NCBI GenBank assembly: GCA_902651635.1 | Contig: CACRSC010000078.1 | Span: forward strand, 34,631-98,630 | DNA: 64,000 nucleotides | Reading direction: 5' to 3' | Source of the DNA: Mastigamoeba balamuthi | Lineage: Eukaryota > Evosea > Mastigamoebida > Mastigamoebidae | Shown here: in pieces, positions 32,625 to 43,991 of the stretch | How positions within the stretch are numbered: the stretch's first letter is position 1 | Layout of the letters: every line of letters starts with the position of its first letter | Made by a program: the position numbers and the translations under genes | The notes under the pieces: model-generated | What the model saw: only the letters and a program-made list of their open reading frames with translations | Database searches by the model: none | Told to the model about the DNA's origin: nothing

Positions 32625-33084
32625 AGAATGTTCTGGGGTTGTTCTCAACCGCTCCGCTCCGTATGGCGGATTGGTCAACTGCGGCATTTCTTCCCTCGAG
32701 GGTTTTTGGATTATTCGAAATGCAGTCAAGGCCGCACGACTTGTGCCTTGCTCCGGGGCTACTCACTGCACTGCCCATCTGCTCTTTTGTAATGCTTGGT
32801 GCAGCACTGTGTACCCATTATCACAGTCAAATTCGGTTATTGTCCATCTCGCTTTCGCTCGGTGATCAGTTCTGAGTGTGGAGGCTTGAGGCAAGTTGGA
32901 TTGGTAATGGGGCACGCCTAGGCCAGATGCTGGACGTTGTGTGCATTGCATCCCGTAATTGGAGCAAGTGGTCTATTTGCTTTCTTCGGATGCGTTGTGG
33001 ACTATGCGACACAATGTCATGTAGTTCAAATGTTTGATAGTCCGCAGAGTTATGAGATAAAGTGGCGGTGTACACGGCACCTCA

Positions 33085-34630
33085 CTACACAGAAGTGCCG
33101 CACTTGTCGTTGTCAACGGCCTGCTTTCGGACGAACTCGGGATCGGCGGACACCACAGAAACGATGCTAACACCGTTGCCAGCGTTTTCCGCGTCGATCT
33201 TGCCCAGCTCGCACCCGGGCTCCGTGGTCTCGCTGTTCTTCTGTGCGTCTGACCCCGCGTCCTCGCTCTCGTACTCGAAGAGCGGCAGCTTGACGATTCC
33301 GTTGTAGATAAACGCCCCCGCGATCAGGAGCACGAAGCCGGCGACCTGGATCCCAGAGTAGCGCGTCCACTCCTCGCCGAAGCGCTCGCTGATGCAATAG
33401 AACGTGAAGAGCTGCCAGATCCAGACCAGGATGCTGCGGCACGCGTCGATGATGGTGCGGTGCACGGCGCTGAGGTACTTGGAGATGCTGACGCCGAAGA
33501 AGTTGAAGTGGGCGTCCGAGACGATGTACACGAGGATGAAGAACGTCAGCGGCACGTTGTGGATCATCATCAGGAAGCAGTCGATCGGGTTGTCGTACGA
33601 CCCGTGTCTCATGGAGCTCGGCTGTTGGGCGCCCGCGACGGTGAGACCTCGTGAGCGTCGGAAAAGTGGCCGGGGGGCTTACGTTGTTGCCGGGGATGCA
33701 ATACGTGATTGGCAGGACGATGAACGCGGTGAGGAGCAGACCGAAGCAGCCCTCGGTGCCAGCGACCTGCAGCGGGTGGATGCGGTACTTTCGCACGATC
33801 ATCTCCTGGGCGACCCACTGTATGCTGTTGCACATCATTGCCACGATGACCAGCACGATGCCCACGCCCGTCTTCCACGCGGCCTGCGAGACCTCCTCCT
33901 CGGAGCTCCCCGAAGACGCGGCGCTCTGCTGCGTCGTGAACATGCTCGACAGCCCCACGAGCACGAGCCCCACGATCGTGATGCCCACCGCGACCCACTT
34001 GTACATCAGCGTTCTTCGCTTTAGAACGACCCTCTGCATTGCCGTTGACTTAGTTTTTCATTGCCCGTGCGCCCAATTCAAGTGGGAAAAAGTGCCGCAC
34101 AGTCAGGATGCAGGAGAAGATGATGATGGAGCCGCGGAGCATCTGCCAGACAGAGGCCTTGACGTAGAGCAGGCCGATGCTGGAGATGCTGGTGCCCAGG
34201 AAGTCGAGGAACATCGTCAGCGCGAGGTACGGCGGGAACAGCTTCCAGAACCGTAGGGGCTCGACCTCCCCCTGCGCCTTCTTCTTCCTGCGCTGCACGA
34301 ACGTCATGATCAGGAAGGCCCACATGCACAGCGACTCGGCTGCGGGCAAACGGGGAAAGTTACACATTTGCTTGCGTCAGCAAACTAGAAAAAGCCGTTT
34401 GTGCGATAATCAATTCGTGCGGCGCATGCGTGTATCGCGTCTCGGCACGCAAACGCACCCGCGAACATGAAGAGGGTCTGCGTGTAGGGGTGCTCGAACT
34501 TGTGCTCGTCGCCGCCCCAGCCGCGCGAGTAGCTGTTGTCCGAGGCCTTGACGAGGATCGTGTCGATGACGCCTGCCAGCAGCATGCCCAGCTCCATGAG
34601 CCCGCCCCTCAGCGTCAGCGTGCCCGGCAT
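33085..34630 (-). CDS. SLC35F6: SLC35F6-like transporter, copy 3
   Basis: Exons 34630-34459, 34339-34101, 34033-33683 and 33621-33085 (phases 1,0,0), 432 residues. N terminus MPGTLTLRGGLMELGMLLAG, with the usual GWGGDEHKFEHPY and SVWQMLRGSIIIFSC. Exon 4 opens PSSMRHGSYDNPIDCFLMMI followed by HNVPLTFF, the copy 1 version, whereas its SDAHFNFFGVSISKY segment and CGTSV tail match copy 2. Intron 3 has a consensus GTAAGC donor. Read-through upstream ATGs exist, but the ATG giving the family-typical short N terminus is chosen. Confidence 0.9.
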
Positions 34631-34813
34631 GGTCGGTCGTGGCCCTGGTGTGGTCGCCTCAACCGTCACGGGTGTGCTGGTGGTTGGTTGTTATTAAAAG
34701 TGTGGGGGTGCAGATGTGCTCGGGATGGCGAGTCAGAGATCCTCCACCCCTCCCTGAATCTTGTATCTGCACACCGCGGCAGTGTGCTCCCCACCACCCC
34801 GGGATTTCTTATC

Positions 34814-34838
34814 AACTGGGAAATATCCCGGCCCACAC
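34814..34838 (-). promoter_or_regulatory. Shared upstream element, SLC35F6-like copy 3
   Basis: Minus strand GTGTGGGCCGGGATATTTCCC, then AGTT, about 200 bp before the ATG at 34630. It agrees with the elements of copies 4-6 in both halves. Confidence 0.6.
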
Positions 34839-35371
34839 GTCGGTCTAGATGGTTCTGGTAATTTTCTCAGATGCTGAGAAGAGAAACTGGTGTTTGCTGT
34901 GCGAGCCGCGGACCATCTCGGCACACACGGCCTCAGTAGCGACGGTCCCCTCTCCCCTCCCTCCCGCTGTCGTCCTGTGCCACAGCGCTCCTTCCTAACC
35001 GAGTCGACTCCCGAGCTCGGGATAAATTGTGTGATTCCCCCCACAATCGGCATGTTTCTCGTTGTGCACCGGCGAGATGCGCACCACCAGACGGCGAGAC
35101 CCTCGACACCGACGATAACACCGCCCGAGACCCGACGAACGCGATCCAAGACGCGGCCACGGGGCACGCATGCGCACGCACACACGCACGGACACACGGG
35201 CATGCGAACACGGGGGACGACCGGCTTGGACTGCCACGAGAAATGCAATTAGCTGATTTGCACGGGGGTGTTGGTGTTTGGTGGTGTGGCACAAGTGTTG
35301 CCACGAGTACTAAGCAGTCTGAAGAGCCCTCCCGCGAGGCCAAAAAAACGCGCCGGGTGCGTCTTCCGGGC
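34839..35371. other. Intergenic, CA/CG dinucleotide-rich
   Basis: Spacer between copies 3 and 4. 35160-35220 is a run of ACGCACACACGCACGGACAC type. No gene recognised. Confidence 0.45.
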
Positions 35372-37076
35372 CTACACGGAGGAGGCGAGCTCGGCGTTGT
35401 CGGGCGCCGGCTTCTTGACGTCGGTGGCGTCGGCGAGTTCCACAGCAACACTGCTGTTGTTGTTGTCGCACTCCATCTTGCCCAGCTCGCACCCGGTCTC
35501 TGTTGTCTCGCTGCCGGCCTCCTCGGCGTCGCTCTCGTACTCGAAGAGCGGCAGCTTGACGATGCCGTTGTATATGATGGCGCCCGCGATCAGGAGGACG
35601 AAGCCGGCGACCTGAATCGCCGAGTAGCGCGTCCACTCCTCGCCGAAGCGCTCGCTGATGCAGTAGAACGTGAAGAGCTGCCAGATCCAGACCAGGACGC
35701 TGCGGCACGCGTCCGTGATGGTGCGGTGCACGGCACTGAGGTACTTGGTGATGTTGACGCCGAAGAAGTTGAAGAAGGCGTCCGAGACGATGTACACGAG
35801 GATGAAGAACAGCAGCGGTATGTTGTGCCCCATCTGTATGAACGTGTCGAGGATGTTGTCGTACGACCCTCGCTCCATCGAGCTCGGCTGCACGCGCGCG
35901 CGAAAGACGGCAAACGCGTCAGAGAACCGTCGATTGCGTCATTTTCTCCCCGCGCCAGAGAGAGAAGAAAACCGGGGGGAAAAAAACCGGGGGCGCGTAC
36001 GTTGCTGCCGGGGATGAAGTAGGTGATGGGCAGGACGATGAACATGACGAAGATGGTGCCGAAGGTGCCCTCGGTGCCCGGGACCTGCAGCGGGTGGTAG
36101 TGGTACTTGCGGACGAGGTACTCCTGGACGATCCACTGCGAGGCGCCGCACATCATGGCGACGATGACCAGCACGATGCCGACGGCCTCCTTCCACGCGG
36201 CCGTCGAGACCTCTTCCTCGCTGCTGCCCGAGGCCACGGCCGACGCCGTCGTCGACAGCAGGCTCGACAGGCCCACGAGCACCAGCCCGCAGATCGTGAT
36301 CCCCACAGCCAGCCACTTGTACAGCGGTGTCTTGCGCTTCAGGAACACCCTCTGCTCAGCGGCGATTGCGTCATTTGCGTTGGGCGTATCGTGAGAAATG
36401 AGCCCGAATGGCGGTTAACGTGTCTCTGGTATTTTCGCGCGCGCCGCCGTGTTTTTGGGGGGATTTTGTGCGCAGCGCCGTATTTATGACACAAGAACAC
36501 AAGAACAGTTGGCCAAAAGCGGGGAGACGTACAGAAAGGATGCAGGAGAAGATGACGTTGGAGCCGCGTAGCATCTGCCAGACAGAGGCCTTGATGTACA
36601 TCATGCCGATGTTGCTGAGGCCCGTCGTGAGGAAGTCGAGGCCCGTCGTGATGGCGAGGTACGGCGGGAAGATGTTCCAGAGGCCCAGCGGCTGCGCCTT
36701 CTCGGCCGGCGTCTTGCGCAGCCGCTGCACCAGCAGCAACACCAGGTACGCCCACATACACAGCGACTCGGCTGCATGTCGCGGTGCCCACCGCGTTGGG
36801 TTTTCCCGATCAGAATTGGAGGCGTAAAAAAGTGCAATTTACGCAAATCTTGGGTCTTATGAGGTGGTGCCGTTTTTTCCGGGGGTGTGTTTGTCTGAGT
36901 GCACCTGCGAACATGAAGAGGGTCTGGCTGTAGGGGTGCTCGAACCTGTGCTCGTCGCCGCCCCAGCCGCGCGAGTAGCTGTTGTCGCAGGCCTTGACGA
37001 GGATCGTGTCGACGACGCCTGCCATCAGCATGCCCAGCTCGAGCATCCCCGTCTTCATCGTCAGTGTTCCCGACAT
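35372..37076 (-). CDS. SLC35F6: SLC35F6-like transporter, copy 4
   Basis: Exons 37076-36905, 36771-36533, 36351-36001 and 35887-35372 (phases 1,0,0), 425 residues. Differs from copies 2 and 3 in the second exon (MWAYLVLLLVQRLRKTPAEK; FLTTGLSNIGMMYIKAS) and shares SDAFFNFFGVNITKYLSAVH with copies 5 and 6. It keeps the SVWQMLRGSNVIFSC and PLQVPGTEGTFG motifs. The C-terminal tail is acidic and ends in DNAELASSV, the ending type of copies 5 and 6. It is therefore closer to the right-hand pair than to its immediate neighbours. Confidence 0.9.
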
Positions 37077-37254
37077 GGTTCTCTCCTGGTGGTCTCTTGT
37101 AGCGGGCGAGGGCCGCAGGCGGGGGCAGAAGGCGCGGGGGTGGTTGTTGTTGGTGGTGGGGGGTAGGTTGTGGGTTGAGCTACGCTGGTAGGGTTTGTTT
37201 CTGCGGAAGAAGAGATTTTGGGGTGAGAACAGCCTTCCGCGTGCACGTTTTCTA

Positions 37255-37282
37255 AACTTCTGGGAGAAAACTCAGCCCACAC
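37255..37282 (-). promoter_or_regulatory. Shared upstream element, SLC35F6-like copy 4
   Basis: Minus strand GTGTGGGCTGAGTTTTCTCC followed by CAGAAGTT, about 180-205 bp before the ATG at 37076. Very close to the elements of copies 5 and 6, and like them followed ~13 bp on by a GTGCAC. Confidence 0.65.
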
Positions 37283-37617
37283 CGCCCCGATTCGTGTGCC
37301 TGACACGTGGGGGAGAACCCAGGAAAAAATCCACGTCTTTATGCGATCATAAGTCGGGGCACCCCTTGCCCACGTCAGGCCCCGTGCCCCGCCGCCGCGA
37401 GTCCGGGTCTCTGCACGGTCGGAATCTGCTATCTTTCTGACTCATCGGCTTCTTCGTTGGCGCCGGGGGCTCGCGCACGGGTTTTCCGGCGCCGGGGGGT
37501 GACTGGTGTCAGTTGACCGGCCGAAGATCCAGATATCTCGGCGAATGCTCCGCGCAGCAGGGGAGATACGCGAATCAAAGCCTGAGTCAGAGTTTGCGTC
37601 ACACACGGTGATCGCGG
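37283..37617. other. Divergent intergenic region
   Basis: Between SLC35F6-like copy 4 and CFAP119. It contains an AGATATCTCG block at ~37530, also seen upstream of the carrier gene (~58612). No gene. Confidence 0.45.
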
Positions 37618-38433
37618 ATGGCCGCAGAGACCGCTCAGGGTGGCCCCGCCAAGGGCGACCTCTTCTTCCAGATGGACGACCGCGCCGAGCGTCTCCTCAG
37701 CGACGTGGGAGCCCCACCAGACCGCCTGCGCGAGTTGCGTCAGCCCAGCCAGCCGTCCCCCCTGCGAGCTATTTTTGGAACAGGTCGCTCAGCTCTCCCG
37801 CTCTCTCTCTCCCCCTCGGCGCTGCAGGAGCCTCAGGACGCTCTTCGAGATCACCGACCAGGACCCCGACAGGTCCATCGTGCTCGAGGACATGTTCTTC
37901 CACGCGCTGCAGTGCGCCGCTCGAGCGGTGCGGTTTTTCTCTGACTCGGAGTGCTCGGCAGGTTCGCGTTCGACCACAGCTACACGGCGCCCAAGACCTG
38001 GGCCTTCCTCTCCATCCTCAAGCGCCTCCACACGGCCTCCATGCGTCCGTAGCACTCTCCCGCAGAGGTCCCGTTGCTCCGCACACGACTCAGAGGGGCG
38101 CGGGCAGTGGGGGCCAAGGCGCTGAGGATGGAGGACAGCTTCGCGCTGTTCAAGAGCATGCTGGTCTCGCACAGCATACAGCGGCCCCCGTACAGCGTCC
38201 GCGTCTTCAGCCTCGACGAGGCCAAGCTGATCACGCGCTACGTGACGCACACGTACTACAGGCACTACAAGCTCTACCAGTACGTCTTCACCAAGCGCAG
38301 GCTGCTCGACCTCTCGCAGCGCCAGGTCGTCATCCAGGTGCCCCCGGACATCCCGCCCCTCTCCATCGCCACCCTCGTCCTCCCCGCCACCGCCTCGGTC
38401 TCGGCCCTGCCTCCCGCCGTCGCCGCCATGTGA
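37618..38433 (+). CDS. CFAP119: Cilia- and flagella-associated protein 119 (CCDC189-like)
   Basis: Axonemal protein family found only in ciliated or flagellated eukaryotes. Exons 37618-37754, 37828-37911, 37962-38044 and 38108-38433 join in frame to 209 residues. The C-terminal half is diagnostic: DSFALFKSMLVSHSIQRPPY, SVRVFSLDEAK, then YVTHTYYRHYKLYQYVFT, matching the LLxHSVQRPPxSxxxFS and YFRHYxLYxYxFT blocks of CCDC189. The middle exon has FDHSYTAPKTWAFLSILKRL. It is short but complete relative to the family. The exon 1 donor (CAGCC|GTCCCC) is a choice by frame. The gene implies that this organism builds a flagellum at some life stage. Confidence 0.85.
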
Positions 38434-38541
38434 GGTGGGGTGTGCACGCCCCCCCAGGACCAGCCCGCTGCTCTGTAATTTGTTGCCCAACAGTGTTCTC
38501 TGTGCCCTCCTGGCGGCACTGACGACACCACCGGATGGCAC

Positions 38542-39877
38542 TTAAGCGTTGATCACCTTGACGACGACGTTGCCCGACGTGCTGCTGGCCACGAGGGTGT
38601 GCTTGCCAGCCCTGTTCCCCAGCGTCCCGTTCTGCAGGCGCGCCCACAGGGCACAAGAGGGCGTGTCAGCAACGCCGCGCCGAGGCTGCGCGGGTGGCCC
38701 GCACCTTCAGGTGCGCAGTGTCGACGACGAGGTCCGACAGGCCGCCGTCGAGCGTCACGGTCCCCTTGGCGCTGCTGAGCGCCACGTGGCCGTTGAACCC
38801 GTTCAGCCCCAGGCTCACCCTGCCCGCCCCGGACGTCACCGACACGGGGCACGACTCGGTGATCGACGGCATGACTGGTTGAACTGGGCTGAGACAGACA
38901 TCACGCACAAGCGATGTGGGGGAGGGGGGGCGCACTGAAGGGGATGTCGAGGTCTCCCGAGCCCGTGCGCACTGTGAGGAAGCGGTGCTGGCCGGCCTGC
39001 ATCTGGACGGTCAGCGAGACTGCGGCGCCGAAGGCCACGGGGCCCGTCTGCGTCGCCACCGAGCACGAGTGCGCGTCGAGGAACGCGCGCGTGCCGGAGC
39101 CCACGCTGCCGTCGACCGTCTCGATCGACACGGCGCCCGCGCGGACCGGCGCGTCAAAGTACACGCTGGCGCCGCTCGTGCGCACGACGACGTCGCCGCG
39201 CCAGTCCTCGGGCACCGACACGGTCACCGCGTTGGAGTTGCACGCGCTCTCCGAGTCGTAGCCGCCCTGCGCCAGCGCCGCGGGCAGCGCCTGCGAGGCG
39301 GCGGCGACGCCCAGCGACGCGCACGCGAGCGTCTGCGCGGCGCCGCCGCCGCGCGTGGCCGCGGCCAGCGTGCACGCGAGCGCGGCTGCCGCGGCACCGC
39401 ACGCGCCCGCCGGCGACACGGCCCCGGCGCCCGACGACGAGCTCGAGGGCTCCAGCGGCGCGTCCGCCGTGCATCGCGTGCCCTTGATATCCAAACACTG
39501 CAGCGCACGCAAACATGGTGAATTAATTGAATCTGGCGAATTTATGGGAAGCTAATCAATTGAGTGAGGTGGACGCGGACGGTGACGATGTCGAGGGTGC
39601 CAGAGGGCGTGACGCTGATGTTGGAGAGGAAGGCGGGGAGCAGGGAGGGGTAGAGGGCCCTGCGCGTGCTGGAGACGGCGACGACAGAGGCGTCGGACCC
39701 GCGGCCAAAGACGACGGACCCCGACAGCACAGTGACGCGCAGTGACGTCACGGAGCCCTTGGGTGCCGAGAAGGTGTCGGTGGACTCGCTGAGGGGAGGG
39801 CAGATGGGGGCCGAGGCGGCGCCGAGGGCCCACAGCGCCAGCAGCAGGGGCAGCACAGCAGCAGAGCCGGTACGCAT
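38542..39877 (-). CDS. Secreted DUF4097-like beta-helical protein
   Basis: Four exons: 39877 to ~39583, ~39506 to ~38945, then two short 3' exons ending at 38542, about 380 residues. The N terminus is a signal peptide (VLPLLLALWALGAASA). The rest alternates short V/G/S/D-rich beta strands: SVVFGRGSDASVVAVSS, VVVRTSGASVYFDA, VSIETVDGSVGSGTR, FLTVRTGSGDLDI, and a last exon ending VASSTSGNVVVKVINA. This is the pattern of DUF4097 putative adhesins. An Ala-rich hydrophobic insert (GAAAAALACTLAAATRG region) sits between repeats and might be a membrane segment. Two introns contain AATTGAATC/CAATTGAG blocks. Function unknown; surface adhesion is a guess. Confidence 0.6.
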
Positions 39878-39972
39878 TCGCCTCGAGACCCGAAGAGAGA
39901 TTCTTTTACTGGACTTCCGCGATCGATGAAATCGGGTGCCTGATTTGCCTGCGTTGAGTCATCATTCTAGAA

Positions 39973-41131
39973 ATGAGGTGCAACAGGTGCTGGAGGCCGC
40001 TGGAGCAGGGCCCGGCATACATCACCGCCTGCTCCCACATATTCTGTGCGAAGCCCACTGGGCCAGCCATGATTGAGGAATCTCGAACCAGGCGACGAGT
40101 GCGCGCGCAGCGAGTGGACCACGATCTCCGAGTACGTCTGCCCCGTGTGCGACACGCCCCTGACCCAGCGGAGCATCACCACCAACGCCCTGATGCCCTC
40201 GAGCGAGAAGATAGTTCCGCGAAATGAAAAAAACATTGTCAATTGAATCTGAATTCTCGCCCCGTTCCCTCTCTCGCAGATCCAGCTCTGCGGCCTGGAG
40301 CCCCACGACGGTACTGGAGCCCTCTGCGACCGCGCCACTGAGAGCGCCCCCTCGGGCCCCAGTGCTGGGCATCGCAGAGAAGGCCCTGGAGTTCTGGACG
40401 TACCAGTCGCAGATCTGCGGTGAGCACGACCGCGCAGACGACACCCAGCAGGCTGAGCGAGCAGCCCAGGCCGAGAAGGCCCTCACGGCGCAGCTCGGCG
40501 ACACGCAGGCCAAGCTCACGGCGCTCAAGCGGCACTACGACGCGCTCTCGCACGAGTGCGACGCCCAGAAACAGGAGATCGCGGACCTGCACTCCAAGTT
40601 CTGCGAGGCGGCGCGGCAGAAGAAGCGCCTCGAGGAGCTGTACGAGTCGATCAAGGCCAAGTACGAGGGCGTCGCCGGCGCCCCGTGCGCAGCGCCCGCA
40701 ACGCCGCGGCCGAGGCCAGCAGCGGCCCAGCAGCCGGTGGCCCCTCCCGTCTTCTCGCTGCAGCCGGCGCCCGAGCCGCAGAGGCCGATGTTCTCGCAGT
40801 CGCAGAGCCCGGACAGTGCGGCCCCCACGGATGCGCAGGCGCTGCTGGGGCACTGACACACAGCGGGCAGGGTTCGCGCGGATCGCCCAGCAGACGGCGC
40901 AGTCGCCGCTGATGCGCGTCGGGACGCCGAGGTTTCCCATGCCGTCGCCGATGATGCGGGCGCCCACGCCGCAGAGGCCGCCCTCGAGGGCTGGCCTGCA
41001 GTCCCTGGCGCAGCCCATCATACAGCAGTCGGCCCAGATGTCTGGCCCAAGGTCCGGCGGGGCTGTCCGTTGGGGCTGCTGCTCAAGGGCCTGCCAGGGG
41101 GCTGCGCTTCCTCTCGCCGACGACGTTGTGA
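39973..41131 (+). CDS. HEI10: HEI10/CCNB1IP1-type RING E3 ligase
   Basis: Meiotic crossover-promoting E3 ligase family (CCNB1IP1 in animals, HEI10 in plants and fungi). Exons 39973-40045, 40092-40213, 40280-40310 and 40363 onward. The RING is assembled over the first intron: CNRCWRPL ... ITACSHIFC|DECARSEWTT ... YVCPVCDTPL. IQLCGLEPHDV and AEKALEFWTYQSQIC follow, matching the ALAFWTYQ block of HEI10, then a ~90-residue coiled coil (LTAQLGDTQAKLTALKRHYD ... KRLEELYESIKAKYEG). A direct stop at 40856 gives 239 residues. Splicing from ~40819 to 40883 would instead add an Ser/Thr-Pro-rich tail (SPLMRVGTPRFPMPSP) typical of the family, ending near 41131. TGCCTGCGTTGAGTCA lies 11 bp before the ATG. 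Confidence 0.85.
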
Positions 41132-41230
41132 GGTGTCGGGCGCCGGCGTTGGTGTATCGGGTAGAACAGGGCTCACGCGGTTGGAGTGCGAATGCGGTGG
41201 ACGTGGACGGCGGGTGCGTTGTTGGGGACA

Positions 41231-41789
41231 TCAGGCAGAGCACTGGGGGACAGCGGCGGCTGGAGGGGCTGCGGATGCGGCGGCCTCTGGGCTGGCTTGC
41301 TCCTGCTGCTGCTTCTCGAGCAGCTTTTTGAGCTTCTTGTTGGCGTTGTGCCGCTTGTTCTTCTCCCTCACCTTCTCCTGTCTTCTGGCCTCGATCGCAG
41401 CCATGTCTTTGGCCACTGGCGCCTTGACGGGCTTCTGCTTCTGTGGCTTTGTGCTCAGCAGGGAGCAGAATCAATTGACTGGCGTGAACCTTGGCTGGGG
41501 TCGCCGCGATCTTTGGCAGGCCGGGTGTGGGCCCACTTGTCTGCTCTACGCCCGCAGAGCTGTGCCGCTGGTACGCCGGGGCGCTCGCCGCCCATGAGAT
41601 GATGTCATCGCCCGAGACGGCGACGGAGGCGAATGAGTCGCGGGAGCGCGGGTACTGCCAGCCCAGCACTCGCACGCGCGCCGTGCGGCGGCCCGCCTCG
41701 GCGAGCTCCTCCACACAGGGAGCGGGGGCAGGGGCCACTGCCACCACCGACGACGCGAACAGCGCAAAGCCCGAGTCCTCCGCGTCCAT
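41231..41789 (-). CDS. Unknown small protein with basic coiled-coil C terminus
   Basis: Not recognised. Two exons, 41789-41490 and 41440-41231 (phase 0), 169 residues. The N-terminal half is Ala/Val-rich with RRTARVRVLGWQYPRSRDSF. The C-terminal half is a charged helix (IEARRQEKVREKNKRHNANK followed by KLKKLLEKQQQEQ) ending in a low-complexity Ala/Pro tail. The basic helix suggests RNA or nucleolar association, but nothing specific supports this. The intron (41441-41489) contains GTCAATTGATTC. It is convergent with HEI10. Confidence 0.5.
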
Positions 41790-41999
41790 CAGGAAAAGAT
41801 ACTAAGGGGCGATGAATCTTCATTCTGTGTGGTGTGAATCCTGGCAGATTTTGGATGTGCCTCCGAGACCCATTTCTCAGTCTCTGGCCGAAAGTGGGTT
41901 CAAGATGAAGACGTCGGTGATGAGTTATCACAAATTCAATTGAATTGGCCACTGTTTTGTCCCGCATCATTTAATACTGCACGCGCATAGAGTCCCGTT

Positions 42000-43741
42000 C
42001 TAGGCCCAGCGGCCGACGATGGCCATGGCAGCAGCGCCCATCCAGACGGCGACGTAGATGCCGATCCTGCCGCAGACGGACCTCATGGCGAACTCGCGCG
42101 AGTTGGTGATGTTGGCGGTGAGCAGGTTGACGAGCCCGTCGTAGATGAGCACGCCCGCGCTGACGCCGTCAAAGCACCCCTGCACCAGCAGCGCAGACAC
42201 CGAGTTGGCGTTGTACGACTTGGAGATCCCGATGCCGATGGCGATGCCCGTCGGCGTCGTGCACGAGTAGAACAGCACGACGAGCATCGGCTGCACTGCA
42301 ATTCGACGAAGGAAATTTGTTTCCGTCAGCGGGAATCGAACAGCGAACTCGCGCGGGGAAGAGAGAGCTGGCCGAACGGAGTGTCGTGAAGCCGCTGTCG
42401 AGGACGGTGGTGCTCAGCGCGATGCCCTCGAAGAACTGGTGGCAGCAGATGGCGATCAGCAGACCCTGGAACTGCTCGCCGCGCGTCACGCCGAGCGTCA
42501 GCCCGATGATGACCGAGTGCATCACGATGCCCAGCTCCAGCATGTACGTCCTGCCGCAGCCCCGCAGGTCAGTTGCCTCCCCTCCTCCCCGTGGGGGCCA
42601 GGCGACCCGGCCCGCGAGAGCACGCACGAGACGCGGCGGCTGTTCTCCTTGTCGAGCAGCATCGTGTGCACGTGGCCCTCCTCCTCGTCGCCGTGCTCGT
42701 GGTGGTGCCCGTGCCCGCGCCCGCGCTGTTGCTGGCGCAGCACGTCGTTCATCTGCGCACAGTCGCACCGAATTCAATTGAACTGGCCCAGCGAGCGAAC
42801 CACGCGGACCTCGCGGTCGTCGTCGTCGGTGGCCGAGTCGACGAGGGGCTTGGTCAGCGGGTCGGGGTTGCGCTTGCGCTCCTCGATGCGGCGGCGCGTG
42901 TGGACCATGGCCAGCGACTGCACAAACTGGACGCTGAGGCAGGCGAACAGCGCCAGCAGGCCCGCGAAGGCCCTGTAGTCCTTGGTGAACCACGCGGGCA
43001 GGCACTCGTTCGTCAGCGTCTCCGCCGCCGGCATCAGCATGTGGATGAACCCTGCAGGAGCGCCCGCGAGGAAGGGGGGAGGGGGGGCAGGTCAGTCCCA
43101 CCGCTTCCACATCGCTTTTTGCATGCCCGCATCGGGGCTAGCATTGCGAGCATCAGCGGTTATGGTGGTAGCACAGCACAAACTCGACGCGTTTTTTCCC
43201 GGATCGAGTGGAAGGGTGTGAGTGGAAGGAAGAGAGGGAAGAGGGGCGGTGGGACGCGGGGGAGGAAGGTGTGGGCACCCGTGGCGAGGATGACGCCGGT
43301 GCCGAAGTTCTTGCCGAGGGCGAACGCGTAGTCGCTGATCCTCAGCCTCGGGTGGCTCTTGCCCACCACCGGTATCACCGTCGCCAGGAACGACGTCCCC
43401 AGCTGTGCAGGGGCAAATGCCGTCAGTGCACAGAGATCGCCCAGGCAGTGCACCTCCTGACACGCTGCACTGGGAGGGGTGGGGACGACGGGGGACGACG
43501 CAACGAGGATGAAGACAGCGCCGATGTGGAGGTAGAGGTCGTAGGGCTCGGTCGGTGGCGCGTTGCAGGCGTCGGGGACGGGGGACACCGCAGCAGCAGA
43601 AGAGGACGAGGACGAGGGAGACGACGACGACGGGCCAGCGAGGACGCCGTGGCCCTGCAGCTGCGCAGGGCGAGACGACGCCACGCAGGGCAGCCCGAGC
43701 AGCACGCACAGGGCAGCCACGCACAACGCTCTGCGGTCCAT
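42000..43741 (-). CDS. ZIP (SLC39) zinc/iron transporter, copy 1
   Basis: Divalent-metal importer of the ZIP family. Six exons, 43741-43505, 43402-43279, 43051-42810, 42752-42628, 42550-42378 and 42295-42000, join to 398 residues. A signal peptide/TM0 precedes TM1 (YDLYLHIGAVFIL). TM2 is followed by FALGKNFGTGVILATGFIHM. A histidine-rich cytosolic loop (GHGHHHEHGDEEEGHVH) is encoded on the small exon 4. TM4 and TM5 carry the metal-site motifs HSVIIGL and HQFFEGIALS. TM6-8 follow (LVVLFYSCTTPTGIAIGI) and the protein ends IVGRWA. Two donors are the atypical GAG|GTCCGC kind. All key transport residues are present, so it is probably functional. The plasma-membrane or vacuolar location cannot be told. 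Confidence 0.9.
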
Positions 43742-43991
43742 CTGGGGGGTCGGGGTCCTCACGTTACGGCTTTTGGGCTTTAGCAAAAGGACCCCGCTGA
43801 GATACTGCCGCAGATTCCTCCAGAACCGGTGATGAAAAGAAATTCATCACCAGGAAAAAAACCGCCGGGTGACGTCGGGGTCGATTTCCACAGAACCCAC
43901 AGAACCCCACTGCAGTGGTGTTTTAGGGGCAGCAGAAGCGTTGCGGGTTTTAAGTGTGCAAGTTATAACGAGTTTTGTGGTGGTGTTGGGT

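Noticed and set aside
40421-40438. An 18-nt GT-AG mini-intron (GTGAGCACGACCGCGCAG) in HEI10
   Set aside because: Length is a multiple of three and it reads through without a stop. Eighteen nt is below any plausible spliceosomal intron, so it was left as coding.
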